Positions 1-8,331 of a stretch of 64,000 nucleotides of DNA are shown one piece after another; the first letter of the stretch is position 1, and each line of letters begins with the position of its first letter. A program made the translations under genes and the position numbers. The notes under the pieces are model-generated. The model made no database searches, was not told where the DNA came from, and was given only the letters and a program-made list of their open reading frames with translations. This DNA is from HK1 sp965202735 (lineage in GTDB: Bacteria; Pseudomonadota; Gammaproteobacteria; HK1): contig OZ241844.1 in NCBI GenBank assembly GCA_965202735.1, forward strand, positions 62,001 through 126,000. The letters are read 5' to 3'.

Positions 1-1197
1 GTCGACTCCATCAGGCACCATCTCGCCGAGGATTCGAAGTCCGCGGCAAAGGGCATCCTGAAGGGGATCGAGTCGGTCGAGGCCGACGGCAGGCATGGCG
101 TCACGGTCCATCTGTCGGGCGGCGACGCCGACTTCCCGTTCCTGATGAGCGACTACCATGTCCTCATCTGCCCCTCCAACGGCGACGGCACCATCGACTG
201 GCAGTCGGGAACCGGAACCGGCGGCTACGCCCTGGCCGAGCACGAGCCGGGCATCCGCACGCTGGTGAAGCGCAACCCGAACTACTGGAAGGAGGGCCGG
301 GCCCACTTCGACGAGGTGGAGACGCTCCAGATTGCCGACCCGAACGCGCGGCTCAATGCCTTGCGGACGAACTCCGTCGACTGCATCAACAACGTGGACC
401 CGAAGATCGTCGAGCGGCTGAAGCGGCTGCCGGGACTTCACGTCCGATCCGTGACCGGCAACAAGCAGCTTACCCTGCCGATGCGCACCGACACCGCGCC
501 GTTCGACAACAACGACGTCCGGCTCGCCGTCAAGAACATCATCAACCGGCAGGAGTGGTTCGACAAGATCATCTTCGGCTACGGGGAGATCGGGAACGAC
601 AACCCCATCGGCCCGGCCAACATCTACCGGGCCACCACCGACGAGCTGCCGCAGCGGATCTACGATCCGGACAGGGCGAAATACCACCTCAGGCAGGCCG
701 GCATGGAAAACCTGAGCATCAGGTTCCATGCCGCCGAGACCGCTTTCAGCGGTGCGGTCAACGCCGGACAGTTGATGCGGGAGTCGGCCCGCCCGGCGGG
801 TCTCGACATCGAGGTGGTGCGCGAGCCGGACGACGGCTACTGGTCCAACGTCTGGATGCAGAAGGCGTTCAGCGCCTGCTACTGGAGCGGCCGACCCACC
901 GAGAACTGGATCTTCTCGCAGATCTACGCGGCGGACGCGAGCTGGAACGACACGTTCTGGAAGCACGGCCGGTTCAACGAGCTGCTGGTGCAGGCGCGAG
1001 CCGAGCTGGATACGGCGAAGCGCCGCGAGATGTACGTCGAGATGCAGCGCATCGTCCACGACGAAGGTGGGGTCGGCCTGCCCCTGTTCCAGGCGGACAC
1101 GATGGCGCACAGCGACAGGCTGTTCGTGCCGGAAGTCATCGGGAACAACTGGGAGCTGGACGGCCACAAGCACGCCGAGCGCTGGTGGTTCGCATAG
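1..1197 (+). CDS. ABC transporter substrate-binding protein, family 5 (peptide/DppA-like), 5'-truncated
   Basis: The frame is open from the first base of the window, so the N-terminus and signal peptide lie upstream; about 398 codons remain before the TAG. The visible part has the hallmarks of SBP family 5: the stretch GTGGYALAEHEPG followed by RNPNYWKEG, then ADPNARLNALRTNSVDC, the classic hinge region of DppA/OppA-like periplasmic binding proteins. The family delivers di/oligopeptides, opines or other small ligands to a DppBCDF-type permease; the ligand cannot be read from sequence. No permease gene follows it here, and a strong hairpin lies about 110 bases downstream, so it probably ends an operon whose other genes are outside the window. 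The Dpp-type permease operon at 37.4-41.5 kb lacks a binding protein, but a pairing over that distance is speculative. Confidence 0.9.
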   Translation, partial: VDSIRHHLAEDSKSAAKGILKGIESVEADGRHGVTVHLSGGDADFPFLMSDYHVLICPSNGDGTIDWQSGTGTGGYALAEHEPGIRTLVKRNPNYWKEGRAHFDEVETLQIADPNARLNALRTNSVDCINNVDPKIVERLKRLPGLHVRSVTGNKQLTLPMRTDTAPFDNNDVRLAVKNIINRQEWFDKIIFGYGEIGNDNPIGPANIYRATTDELPQRIYDPDRAKYHLRQAGMENLSIRFHAAETAFSGAVNAGQLMRESARPAGLDIEVVREPDDGYWSNVWMQKAFSACYWSGRPTENWIFSQIYAADASWNDTFWKHGRFNELLVQARAELDTAKRREMYVEMQRIVHDEGGVGLPLFQADTMAHSDRLFVPEVIGNNWELDGHKHAERWWFA

Positions 1198-1304
1198 GGC
1201 GCCGGCGAGAATGACCTTGCCGCGTATCGAGCGTGCCGTCCTGCAAGAGCGGAGCCTCTCCGGGGACAGTCGGCAATCTTGTTTCGGTCACTGTCCATGG
1301 TCGT

Positions 1305-1344
1305 GGCGAAGCGGCCGGCGTCGTTCGGCGCCGGCCGCTTCGCC
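1305..1344. terminator. Strong bidirectional hairpin between convergent genes
   Basis: A perfect 16-bp inverted repeat (left arm 1305-1320, right arm 1329-1344, 8-base loop) stands between the convergent binding-protein and aldolase genes. There is no long T run, but the stem is very GC-rich. It could end transcription from both sides. Confidence 0.6.
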
Positions 1345-1484
1345 TCGCCGGGACGTCCGCCGGAGCTCCGGACCCGGCTCCGGGAATCTCCGTATCGCAC
1401 CGAAGCTCCCGGGCCGGCGCTCCCCGGGGCTTCGAATTCGTCCCCGAGCCCTTTGCGGGGGCGCCGGGCCGGGAAACGCTCCGC

Positions 1485-2189
1485 CTACGCCCGGGCCGCG
1501 CGCCGGCGCGGCGCCTTCCCCGGTGGACGTGCGCCCGCGTCGTCCTGCAGTCCGTAGCTCGCGAATCCTTGTGCGGTGAGGTCGATGGCGGAGTCGCTCA
1601 GCAGCACCGGACCGCCGATCTGGAGGCTGAGGTAGTACTGGCGCGCGATGGTTTCCAGCTCGATCGCGCGCCACATGGCCTTGGCCAGGGTCCCGCCGAT
1701 CGCAATCATGCCGTGGTTGGCGAGAAGGCACGCGGTCCGGTCCCGGATCGCGTCGAGCGCGAGGTCGGCGAGCTCCTGGGTGCCGAAGGTCGCGTACCCG
1801 GCGCAGCGGATGCTGTTGCCGCCGAACGCGGCGATCATGTAGTGGCAGGCGGGGATCTCCCTGCGCGCGATCGCGAGCGTCGTGCAGTAGGGCGGATGGG
1901 CGTGCACCACGGCCTGCGCATCGGGGCGCTCGCGCAGCAGGTCGAGGTGGAATCGCCACTCCGTCGAAGGCCTCGCCGGCCCCTCCCAGGCGCCGCTGCC
2001 GTCGAGCGCGAACGAGGCGATCATCTCCGGCTCCAGCTCGTCGTAGGGAATCGCCGACGGAGAGATGAGCATCCGGTCTTCGAACAGGACCGAGATGTTG
2101 CCGGACGTCCCCTGGTTGATCCCGCTGGCGTTCATCTCGCGGCAGCGCGCGACGATCTCGCGCCGCAGCTCCTTCTCCTTCTGTTTCAT
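1485..2189 (-). CDS. Class II aldolase/adducin family protein
   Basis: A 234-residue protein of the zinc-dependent class II aldolase family (L-fuculose-1-phosphate aldolase, L-ribulose-5-phosphate 4-epimerase and related enzymes). The family signatures are present: GTSGNIS near residues 27-33, a Glu at 77, HAHPP with His96 and His98, and ANHG with His159. These align with the FucA metal/acid residues Glu73, His92, His94 and His155, so the protein should be catalytically competent on a ketose phosphate or similar substrate. The ATG at 2189 was chosen because AGGAG precedes it; a longer upstream reading frame has no support. It is divergent from the SorC-type regulator and probably belongs to the same sugar/polyol locus. 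The last ~20 residues are a basic, low-complexity tail. Confidence 0.88.
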   Translation of the reverse strand: MKQKEKELRREIVARCREMNASGINQGTSGNISVLFEDRMLISPSAIPYDELEPEMIASFALDGSGAWEGPARPSTEWRFHLDLLRERPDAQAVVHAHPPYCTTLAIARREIPACHYMIAAFGGNSIRCAGYATFGTQELADLALDAIRDRTACLLANHGMIAIGGTLAKAMWRAIELETIARQYYLSLQIGGPVLLSDSAIDLTAQGFASYGLQDDAGARPPGKAPRRRAARA

Positions 2190-2299
2190 CGGGCTCTCCT
2201 GTGAGAGGGCGGCCAGCCCCGGTCCGTGCACCGGAGCAACCGCCACGCGGGACGATTCCCGGGCCTCGGGGAGGCGGCGCCGGCCGCGCCCCTCCGCCG

Positions 2300-2434
2300 C
2301 AGGACCATTTCAGAGGCCGCGGTCACCGGCCGCGAACCCGGAACATCGTGCGGTGGCCGGCGGTCCTTCGGCATCGAAGGTCCCGCTCGAGCGTCCGGGA
2401 AACCGCGCGCCGCGGCTTCCCGGACGGCCCTGCC
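2300..2434 (+). repeat. Dispersed ~130-bp intergenic repeat, family A, copy 1
   Basis: Most diverged of three related intergenic segments (others at 8117-8252, reverse orientation, and 37295-37427). The core shared by all runs from a CAT-TTCAGA-like start through a GCACGGTGGCCGG block, a TTCGGCATCGAAGG block and GAGCGTC to a CTTCC end. No reading frame is conserved between copies. It sits between the aldolase and regulator genes. Confidence 0.75.
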
Positions 2435-2554
2435 TCCGCCGCACGAGCGGTGTATTCGCAAGCCGCGGCGATGTCCGGGACCACGGGGCACGGGGCCGGG
2501 TCGCGATCCGCCGTGCGGCATGCCGTTGACATCCGCCTGCCAAAAGCGGAAACA

Positions 2555-2571
2555 TTTGCAAGTGTTGCAAA
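2555..2571. promoter_or_regulatory. Palindromic operator candidate upstream of the SorC-type regulator
   Basis: TTTGCAA-GTG-TTGCAAA is a perfect 7-3-7 inverted repeat 30 bases before the GTG start of the regulator, in an A/T-rich patch of otherwise very GC-rich sequence. A TTGACA hexamer lies at 2525-2530. SorC-family proteins usually bind such sites near their own promoter and respond to a phosphorylated sugar, so this is probably the site through which the locus autoregulates. Confidence 0.55.
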
Positions 2572-2600
2572 ATATCGCACCAACCGGAAGGGGGGAGAAG

Positions 2601-3602
2601 GTGGACGCGGCGAATCGGGCGCGAATCCGCGAGCAGGAGGCGAGCCTCTCCGCGCGTGCCGCGTGGCTCTACTTCTCGGGCCGTCTTACCCAGGGCGAGA
2701 TCGCCAGACGGCTGGGCGTGCCGTCGACGAAGGCGCACCGGCTGATTGCGCGTGCGACGCGGGAAGGGCTGGTGCGGGTCTTCGTCGATGCCGAGGTCTC
2801 CGAGTGCGTGGCGCTGGAAGAAGCCCTCACCGCCCGGCATGACCTCCATGTCTGTCGCGTTGCGCCGGACCTCGGGGAAGGGCCGCTGCTCCTGCGGACC
2901 CTGGGACTCACCGGCGCCGGCTACCTGCGCGGAGCGCTGGAGCACGGCGCCCACCGATGGATCGGCATCGGACAGGGACGCACGCTGTCCGCCGTGGTGA
3001 AGGCGCTGCCCTCGATGCAGTGCCGGGACGTGGCGTTCGTGTCGCTGCTCGGAGGCCTGACGCGAAAGCTTGCCGCCAATCCGTACGACGTGATCCACGC
3101 CCTGGCCGAAAAGACCGGCGCGGAGGCCTATCTGGTGCCGGTGCCGCTCTTCGCGAAGTCGCCGTCGGACAAGGAGGTGCTGATGGCGCAGGCGGGCGTC
3201 CGCGACGTGTTCGAGATGAGCCGCGCCGCCTCGCTGCTGCTCGTCGGAGTCGGCGAGGTGGACGGCCACGCGCATCTGAGCGAGACGGGAATGGTCCGGG
3301 AGGACGAGATCGCCGAGCTTCGGGCGGGCGGCGCGGCGGGCGAGATCCTGGGCCATTACTTCGATTCCGATGGCGGCCTCGTGGCGAGCGGTCTGTGCGG
3401 GCGCGCGATGTCCCCCGGGGTCGACGAGCTGCGGGGCCGGATGATCGTCGCCGTCGCGGGCGGCGCGGAGAAGGTCGAGGCGCTGCGCTCGGTGTTGCGC
3501 AGCGGCCTGCTCAGGGGACTCATTACCGACGAGGCGACCGGGCGCAGCCTCGTCGAGGGGAGGCCGGCGCAGCCTCCCGGACACCGCGCGCCCTCGGGGT
3601 GA
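2601..3602 (+). CDS. SorC/DeoR-type sugar-binding transcriptional regulator (EryD-like)
   Basis: A 333-residue SorC-family regulator. The N-terminal helix-turn-helix covers about residues 29-51 (QGEIARRLGVPSTKAHRLI); the rest is the sugar-phosphate-binding domain with the typical GIGQGRT and VSLLGG segments and a final GLITDE motif. The GTG at 2601 is chosen because a strong GGGGGAG site precedes it by a few bases; an upstream ATG frame crosses the repeat and lacks a ribosome site. Rhizobial and Brucella erythritol loci carry a SorC-type repressor (EryD) beside kinase EryA and dehydrogenase EryB, and the genes downstream here are of those types, so an erythritol-like polyol phosphate is the likely effector. 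That assignment is inference; the family call is firm. Confidence 0.88.
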   Translation: MDAANRARIREQEASLSARAAWLYFSGRLTQGEIARRLGVPSTKAHRLIARATREGLVRVFVDAEVSECVALEEALTARHDLHVCRVAPDLGEGPLLLRTLGLTGAGYLRGALEHGAHRWIGIGQGRTLSAVVKALPSMQCRDVAFVSLLGGLTRKLAANPYDVIHALAEKTGAEAYLVPVPLFAKSPSDKEVLMAQAGVRDVFEMSRAASLLLVGVGEVDGHAHLSETGMVREDEIAELRAGGAAGEILGHYFDSDGGLVASGLCGRAMSPGVDELRGRMIVAVAGGAEKVEALRSVLRSGLLRGLITDEATGRSLVEGRPAQPPGHRAPSG

Positions 3603-3625
3603 ACCGGAAGCGAGGAGACTCTCCC

Positions 3626-3886
3626 ATGTACGAGAAGGAAACGGATCGGGTCCAGGCGTACCTGGATGGAAAGATGAGCCGCCGCGAGCTGCTCGGGGGC
3701 ATGTCCGCGCTCGTGCTCGGGGTGCCCGCCGCCTACGCGTTCGCCCGGTTCAGGTTCCGCCTCGGCGAGGACATCGCCTTCACCCTGCTCTCGTTCCGGT
3801 TCGCGCCGCCGCTGCTGGTGCTGCTCCCGCTCTATGCCCAGCGCTATCTCGTCGAGGGGCTGTCGCACGGGGACAACCTCGCATGA
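3626..3886 (+). pseudogene. Chimeric remnant of a sugar ABC transporter operon (binding-protein N-terminus fused to permease fragments)
   Basis: An 86-codon open frame whose parts belong to different proteins. Residues 1-32 look like the cytoplasmic start of a twin-arginine-type exported binding protein (DGKMSRRELLGG). Residues 33-71 look like the core of a MalG-type permease (AYAFARFRFR, then a hydrophobic segment with PP and PLY). Residues 72-86 (QRYLVEGLSHG) resemble the usual extreme C-terminus of that permease family. The simplest reading is at least two large in-frame deletions that removed most of the binding protein, the other permease and the middle of the last permease. A ribosome site (GAGGAG) and an ATGA overlap with the kinase persist, so it may still couple translation. 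Family assignments of the fragments are from recognition, not alignment. Confidence 0.7.
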
Positions 3887-5448
3887 CCCGTGACGTGCTC
3901 GTCGGCATGGATGCCGGGACGTCGGTGCTCAAGGCCGTGGCCTTCACGCGCGGCGGGGACCAGCTTGCGGTGGCGGCGCGCCCGAACCGCTATCGCACCG
4001 GCGCGGGCGGTGCGGCGGAGCAGGACATGGCCTGGACGTGGGAGGAGGCGGCCGGGACCCTGCGCGACCTGCTTTCGGGTGCGCCAGAGGTCCGCGACCG
4101 CGTCTGCGCGCTGGCGGTGACGGGGCAGGGCGACGGCACGTGGCTGATCGATGCCGGAGGCGGCCCCGTCGGCCCCGCCTGGCTGTGGCTCGACAGCCGG
4201 GCGGCGGACGAGACCCGGGCGGTGTGCGAGGGGGCGCATTACGGCGCCCTGTACGAGACCACCGGCACCGGCGCGGCGCCGTGCCAGCAGTCGAGCCAGC
4301 TCGCCTGGATGGCGCGGCACACTCCGGAGCGCCTCGCCCGCGCCGCCACCGCGTTCCACTGCAAGGACTGGCTCTACTTCAGGCTCACGGGGCAGCGGGC
4401 GACCGACCCGTCCGAAGCCGTCTTCACCTTCGGCGACTTCCGTACGCGCCGCTATGCCGAGGCGCCACTCGAGCAGTTCGGGCTCGCCGCGCACGCGCGG
4501 CTGCTGCCGCCCATCGTGGACGGGACGCGGGAATCGCATCCGCTGCGCGCGGCGGCCGCGGCCGAGATCGGACTGCCGGAGGGGCTGCCGGTGGTGCTCG
4601 GCTACCTCGACGTGCTCTGCACCGCGCTCGGCGGCGGGCTCTACGATCCCGGGGCCCAAGCCGGTCTCTCGATCGTCGGCTCGACTGGGGTGCACATGCG
4701 GTACACGACCGGTGCGCACTCGGTGCGGCTCGGTCCCGGCCGCACCGGCTACACGCTCTGCTTCCCGGTACCGGACGCCTACGTGCAGATGCATTCGAAC
4801 CTGTCGGCGACTCTCAACATCGACTGGCTGCTCGACCTGATGCGCGAGGTCCTCGCCGGGGCCGGCATCGAGAAGGACCGTGCGGACCTGCTGCCCCGGG
4901 TCGACGCCCTCGCCCTCGCCGCCGGCGCCGGCCGGGCGCTCTATCATCCCTATATCTCGACCGCCGGCGAGCGCGGGCCGTTCCTTGCCCCGGAGGCACG
5001 CGCGAGCTTCACCGGGCTCGATTCGAACGCCGGCCTCGCCGAGCTGGTGCGCGCGGTGCTGGAGGGTCTCGCGTTCGCGGCGCGCGACTGCTACACCGAC
5101 ATGGGCGACCTCCCCGCGGAGGTGCGTCTCGCCGGCGGCGCGGCGCGCTCGGAGGCGATGCGCGGCATCCTTGCCGGGGTGCTGAATCGCCCGGTGCGCG
5201 GCATCGACCGCGAGGAGGCCGGGGCCGCGGGGGCGGCGATGATCGCGGCCGTGCAGCAGGGCCTCTACCCCGACATGGCGGCCTGCGCCGCCGACTGGGT
5301 CGCGCCGTACCTCGCCGAAGCGCAGCCCCCGGACCCGGCGCTCGCCGCGGTCTACGAACGGTTGTTCCCGCTCTACGTGCGCACCCGCACCGCGCTGGCG
5401 CCCCTGTGGGCTCCGCTCGCCGCCGCCGGGGGAGGGCCGGACCGATGA
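3883..5448 (+). CDS. FGGY-family carbohydrate kinase (erythritol kinase EryA-like)
   Basis: A 521-residue FGGY kinase, the usual length for the family. The N-lobe phosphate loop is DAGTSVLKAVAF (residues 10-21), followed by TGQGDGTWL and KDWLYFRLTG. The C-lobe carries the SIVGSTGVHM segment, RLAGGAARSEAMR and EAGAAGAAM. The opening MTRDVLVGMDAGTS resembles the erythritol kinases of rhizobia and Brucella, and the flanking EryD-like and EryB-like genes support phosphorylation of a C4-C5 polyol by ATP. Substrate identity is not proven. It overlaps the preceding remnant by ATGA and the next gene by ATGA, so the three are translationally coupled in one operon. Confidence 0.85.
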   Translation: MTRDVLVGMDAGTSVLKAVAFTRGGDQLAVAARPNRYRTGAGGAAEQDMAWTWEEAAGTLRDLLSGAPEVRDRVCALAVTGQGDGTWLIDAGGGPVGPAWLWLDSRAADETRAVCEGAHYGALYETTGTGAAPCQQSSQLAWMARHTPERLARAATAFHCKDWLYFRLTGQRATDPSEAVFTFGDFRTRRYAEAPLEQFGLAAHARLLPPIVDGTRESHPLRAAAAAEIGLPEGLPVVLGYLDVLCTALGGGLYDPGAQAGLSIVGSTGVHMRYTTGAHSVRLGPGRTGYTLCFPVPDAYVQMHSNLSATLNIDWLLDLMREVLAGAGIEKDRADLLPRVDALALAAGAGRALYHPYISTAGERGPFLAPEARASFTGLDSNAGLAELVRAVLEGLAFAARDCYTDMGDLPAEVRLAGGAARSEAMRGILAGVLNRPVRGIDREEAGAAGAAMIAAVQQGLYPDMAACAADWVAPYLAEAQPPDPALAAVYERLFPLYVRTRTALAPLWAPLAAAGGGPDR

Positions 5449-6485
5449 GGAGGGAGGTCGCAATCATCGGCGACCGGTTCATGCTCCCGGAGATGTTCGA
5501 GGCGGCGCTGCGCGACGCCTGCGGAGCCGGGGTCGAGGCCCGGCTCCACGAGCTGCCGTGGCCGGACGAGCCCATGGAGCATGGCTATCGGGTCGCGGGC
5601 CTGGAGGGGCTCAGGGAGTACATGGGCGCGCCGGACGACATCGTCGCCAGGGTCGGCGGCGCCGAGATCCTGATCACCCACCTCGCGCCGCTCTCGGCGT
5701 CCATGATGGAGCGGCTTCCCGGGCTCAGGCTCGTCGCCGTCTCGCGCGGCGGGCCGGTCAACATCGACCGGACGGCAGCGCGCGAACGGGGGATCCTGGT
5801 CGTCAACACGCCGGGGCGCAACGCGTCGGCGGTGGCGGAGTTCACGCTCGGAGCGATTCTCGCCGTGACCCGCAACATCACCCGGGGCCACGAAGCGCTG
5901 CGGCGCGGCGAGTGGCGCGGCGACCTCTTCCGCGCCGACGAGGTCGGGAACGAGCTCTCCGACATGACCGTCGGCGTGATCGGCTACGGGGAGGTCGGAG
6001 CCCGCGTCGTGCGGCTGCTGACGGCGTTCGGCTGCCGCATCCTGGTCGCCGACCCCTACGTTCAGCTCGCGCCGGAAGACGCGGGCGCCGGCGTGCGTCG
6101 CGTCGCGCTCGAGGACCTGCTCGAAGGATCGGAGGTGGTGACCCTGCACGCGCGCGTCACCTCCGAGACCGAGGGCTTCATGGACGGGGACGCCTTCGCG
6201 CGCATGAAGCCGGGCGCGTTCTTCGTCAATACCGCGCGCGGGCCGATGGTGGACTACGAGGCGCTCACCCGCGCGCTCGAAAGCGGCCGGCTCGGCGGCG
6301 CGATGCTCGAGACCTTCGCGGTCGAGCCGGTGCCGCCCGACTGGGCGCTGCTCCGGCTTCCGAACGTGACGCTGACCCCGCACATCGCGGGCGCGTCGCT
6401 CAGGACGGTGCGCATCGCCGCGGCCCGGGCGGCCGAGGAGGTGAGACGCTTCATCGCCGGCGAGCCTCCGCTCAGTCCCTGCTGA
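5445..6485 (+). CDS. NAD(P)-dependent D-2-hydroxyacid dehydrogenase
   Basis: A 346-residue protein of the D-isomer-specific 2-hydroxyacid dehydrogenase family (phosphoglycerate/erythronate dehydrogenase type). The Rossmann motif GYGEVG is at residues 180-185, and the catalytic Arg265 (NTARGP), Glu294 (FAVEP) and His313 (TPHIAGAS) are all present. It starts inside the kinase stop codon (ATGA) and ends 13 bases before the flavin dehydrogenase. In this context it probably oxidises or reduces a C4 acid or a phosphorylated acid derived from the polyol. It is not a canonical EryC isomerase, so the pathway may differ from the Brucella one. Confidence 0.85.
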   Translation: MRREVAIIGDRFMLPEMFEAALRDACGAGVEARLHELPWPDEPMEHGYRVAGLEGLREYMGAPDDIVARVGGAEILITHLAPLSASMMERLPGLRLVAVSRGGPVNIDRTAARERGILVVNTPGRNASAVAEFTLGAILAVTRNITRGHEALRRGEWRGDLFRADEVGNELSDMTVGVIGYGEVGARVVRLLTAFGCRILVADPYVQLAPEDAGAGVRRVALEDLLEGSEVVTLHARVTSETEGFMDGDAFARMKPGAFFVNTARGPMVDYEALTRALESGRLGGAMLETFAVEPVPPDWALLRLPNVTLTPHIAGASLRTVRIAAARAAEEVRRFIAGEPPLSPC

Positions 6486-6498
6486 CCGGAGGCGGGGC

Positions 6499-8085
6499 AT
6501 GGGCGACGGGCCGGGCGAAGGGAGCGTGAACGACGCGAGCACGGGCCGCGACCTCGGCGAGGTCGACGTCTGCGTCATCGGCGGCGGCGTCAACGGCGCC
6601 GGCATCGCCCGCGATGCGGCCGGACGCGGGCTCTCGGTGCTCCTCTGCGAGAGGGGCGACCTCGCCGAAGGCACCAGCTCGCGCTCCGGCAAGCTGATCC
6701 ACGGCGGGCTGCGCTACCTGGAGTACCTCGAGCTCCGCCTCGTGCGCGAGGCGCTGATCGAGCGCGAGGTGCTCCTGGAGGCGGCGCCGCACATCGTGTG
6801 GCCGATGCGGTTTGTGATGCCGCAGGGCCCGGGCGGCCGGTCGCGGTGGCTCGTCCGGCTCGGGCTTCTGCTCTACGACATCCTCGGGCGGCGGCGGCGC
6901 CTGCCGGGCACGCGCACCCTCGACCTCGCCCGGGCGCCGGAAGGCGCGCCGCTCAAGCCGGACTTCCGCGTCGCCTACGAGTACTCCGACTGCTGGGTCG
7001 ACGACGCGCGCCTGGTGGTCCTCGCGGCCCTCGACGCCGCCGAGCGCGGTGCGCGGATCCTGACCCGCTGCCAGTGCGTCGCGGCGAGGCGCGAGGGCCG
7101 GCGTTGGACGGTGTCGATGCGGGACGAGGCGACAGGCGCCCGCCTGAGCGTGCGCGCCCGCACGCTCGTCAACGCGGCCGGCCCGTGGGTGGAGGATGTC
7201 GTTTCCCGCATCGCGGGGCGCAGCTCCGCCCGCCGGGTGCGGCTCGTCAAGGGGAGCCACCTGATCACGCGCAGGTTCTGGGCCGGGGAGCAGGCGTACC
7301 TGGTGCAGAACGACGACCGGCGCGTCGTCTTCGTCAATCCGTTCGAGGACGATCTCGCCCTGATCGGCACCACCGACGTCCCGTTCGAGGGCCGTCCCGA
7401 GGCCGTCGCGATGGACGAGCGCGAGGTCGACTATCTGCTGCGTGTGCTCGGCCGGTACTTTCGCTCTCCACCCGGACGTGACGACATCGTGGCGCGTTTC
7501 TCGGGCGTGCGGCCGCTCTGCGACGATGCGGTGGAGAACCCGAGCGCGGTGACCCGCGACTACGCCTTCGACCTGGACGCCCCCGGCGGCGAGGCGCCGA
7601 TCCTCAGCGTCTTCGGCGGCAAGATCACGACGTTCCGCAAGCTCGCCGAGCACGCGATGGAGAAGCTCTCGCCGTTCCTCCCCGGCCTCGGGCCCGGCTG
7701 GACCACCCGCGCGCGGCTGCCTGGCGGGGAGGGGATCGACGGGGCCGACTTCCCGGGCTTCCTCGCGCGGCTGCGCGCCGCGCATCCCTGGCTGCCCGGA
7801 GCGCTCGCCCACCGCCTCGCGCGCCGGTACGGAGACCGCGCCGGACGTCTGCTCGACGGCGCGCGCTCCCTGGCCGATCTCGGGCGTGACTTCGGCGCCG
7901 GCCTCCACGAAGCGGAGGTCGCATACCTGATGGCGAACGAGTGGGCGCGCCGCGCGGAGGATGTCCTGGACCGGCGCACGAAGGTCGGTCTGAGGGTCGA
8001 GGCGGCCACGTATGCCCGGCTCGACGAGTGGATGGCGGCGGCGGAACGAGGGCCGTCGCGCCATGACCGGGGCGCCGTCTCATGA
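6499..8085 (+). CDS. FAD-dependent glycerol-3-phosphate/erythritol-phosphate dehydrogenase (GlpD/EryB family)
   Basis: A 528-residue flavoprotein. The FAD-binding Rossmann motif GGGVNGAGIARDAAG starts at residue 28, followed by the GlpD signature GTSSRSGKLIHGGLRYLE, and later IGTTDVPFEG and FGGKITTFRKLAEHAME. The C-terminal helical cap (about residues 390-510) matches the DAO_C domain of GlpD. GlpD oxidises glycerol 3-phosphate and passes electrons to quinone; EryB does the equivalent with erythritol phosphate. The kinase and EryD-like regulator upstream favour the EryB role. It ends the operon; a dispersed repeat and then the glutamate dehydrogenase follow. Confidence 0.87.
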   Translation: MGDGPGEGSVNDASTGRDLGEVDVCVIGGGVNGAGIARDAAGRGLSVLLCERGDLAEGTSSRSGKLIHGGLRYLEYLELRLVREALIEREVLLEAAPHIVWPMRFVMPQGPGGRSRWLVRLGLLLYDILGRRRRLPGTRTLDLARAPEGAPLKPDFRVAYEYSDCWVDDARLVVLAALDAAERGARILTRCQCVAARREGRRWTVSMRDEATGARLSVRARTLVNAAGPWVEDVVSRIAGRSSARRVRLVKGSHLITRRFWAGEQAYLVQNDDRRVVFVNPFEDDLALIGTTDVPFEGRPEAVAMDEREVDYLLRVLGRYFRSPPGRDDIVARFSGVRPLCDDAVENPSAVTRDYAFDLDAPGGEAPILSVFGGKITTFRKLAEHAMEKLSPFLPGLGPGWTTRARLPGGEGIDGADFPGFLARLRAAHPWLPGALAHRLARRYGDRAGRLLDGARSLADLGRDFGAGLHEAEVAYLMANEWARRAEDVLDRRTKVGLRVEAATYARLDEWMAAAERGPSRHDRGAVS

Positions 8086-8116
8086 CGGCGGCGACACCGG
8101 CGACGGAACATCGCCG

Positions 8117-8252
8117 CCGCCCAGGGCTCTCCGGAAGTCGTGACGAGCGGTTCATCAGACGCTCGAATCGGGTCTTCGATGCCGGAAGACCGCCAGCCAC
8201 CGTGCGAGATTCCGGTCTGGCGGCCGGTGGCCACGACTTCTGAATGGTTCTG
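8117..8252 (-). repeat. Dispersed ~130-bp intergenic repeat, family A, copy 2 (inverted)
   Basis: Read on the minus strand this closely matches the copy at 37295-37427: blocks CGCACGGTGGC, TTCCGGCATCGAAG, TTCGAGCGTCTGA and GCTCGTCACGACTTCCGG occur in the same order and spacing. It separates the polyol operon from the glutamate dehydrogenase gene. Confidence 0.85.
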
Positions 8253-8294
8253 CGCCGCCGCCCGACGGGCGGCCCGGGCCGATCCCGAACCGTC

Positions 8295-8331
8295 TATACT
8301 GGCCGTCCGCCGCGAGGGGAGGTGACCCGCC
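8295..8331 (+). promoter_or_regulatory. Possible -10 element and ribosome site for NAD-glutamate dehydrogenase
   Basis: TATACT at 8295-8300 is a near-consensus -10 hexamer, and GGGGAGGTGA before the ATG is a strong ribosome site. I see no good -35 at the expected distance, so the promoter call is tentative. Confidence 0.35.
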
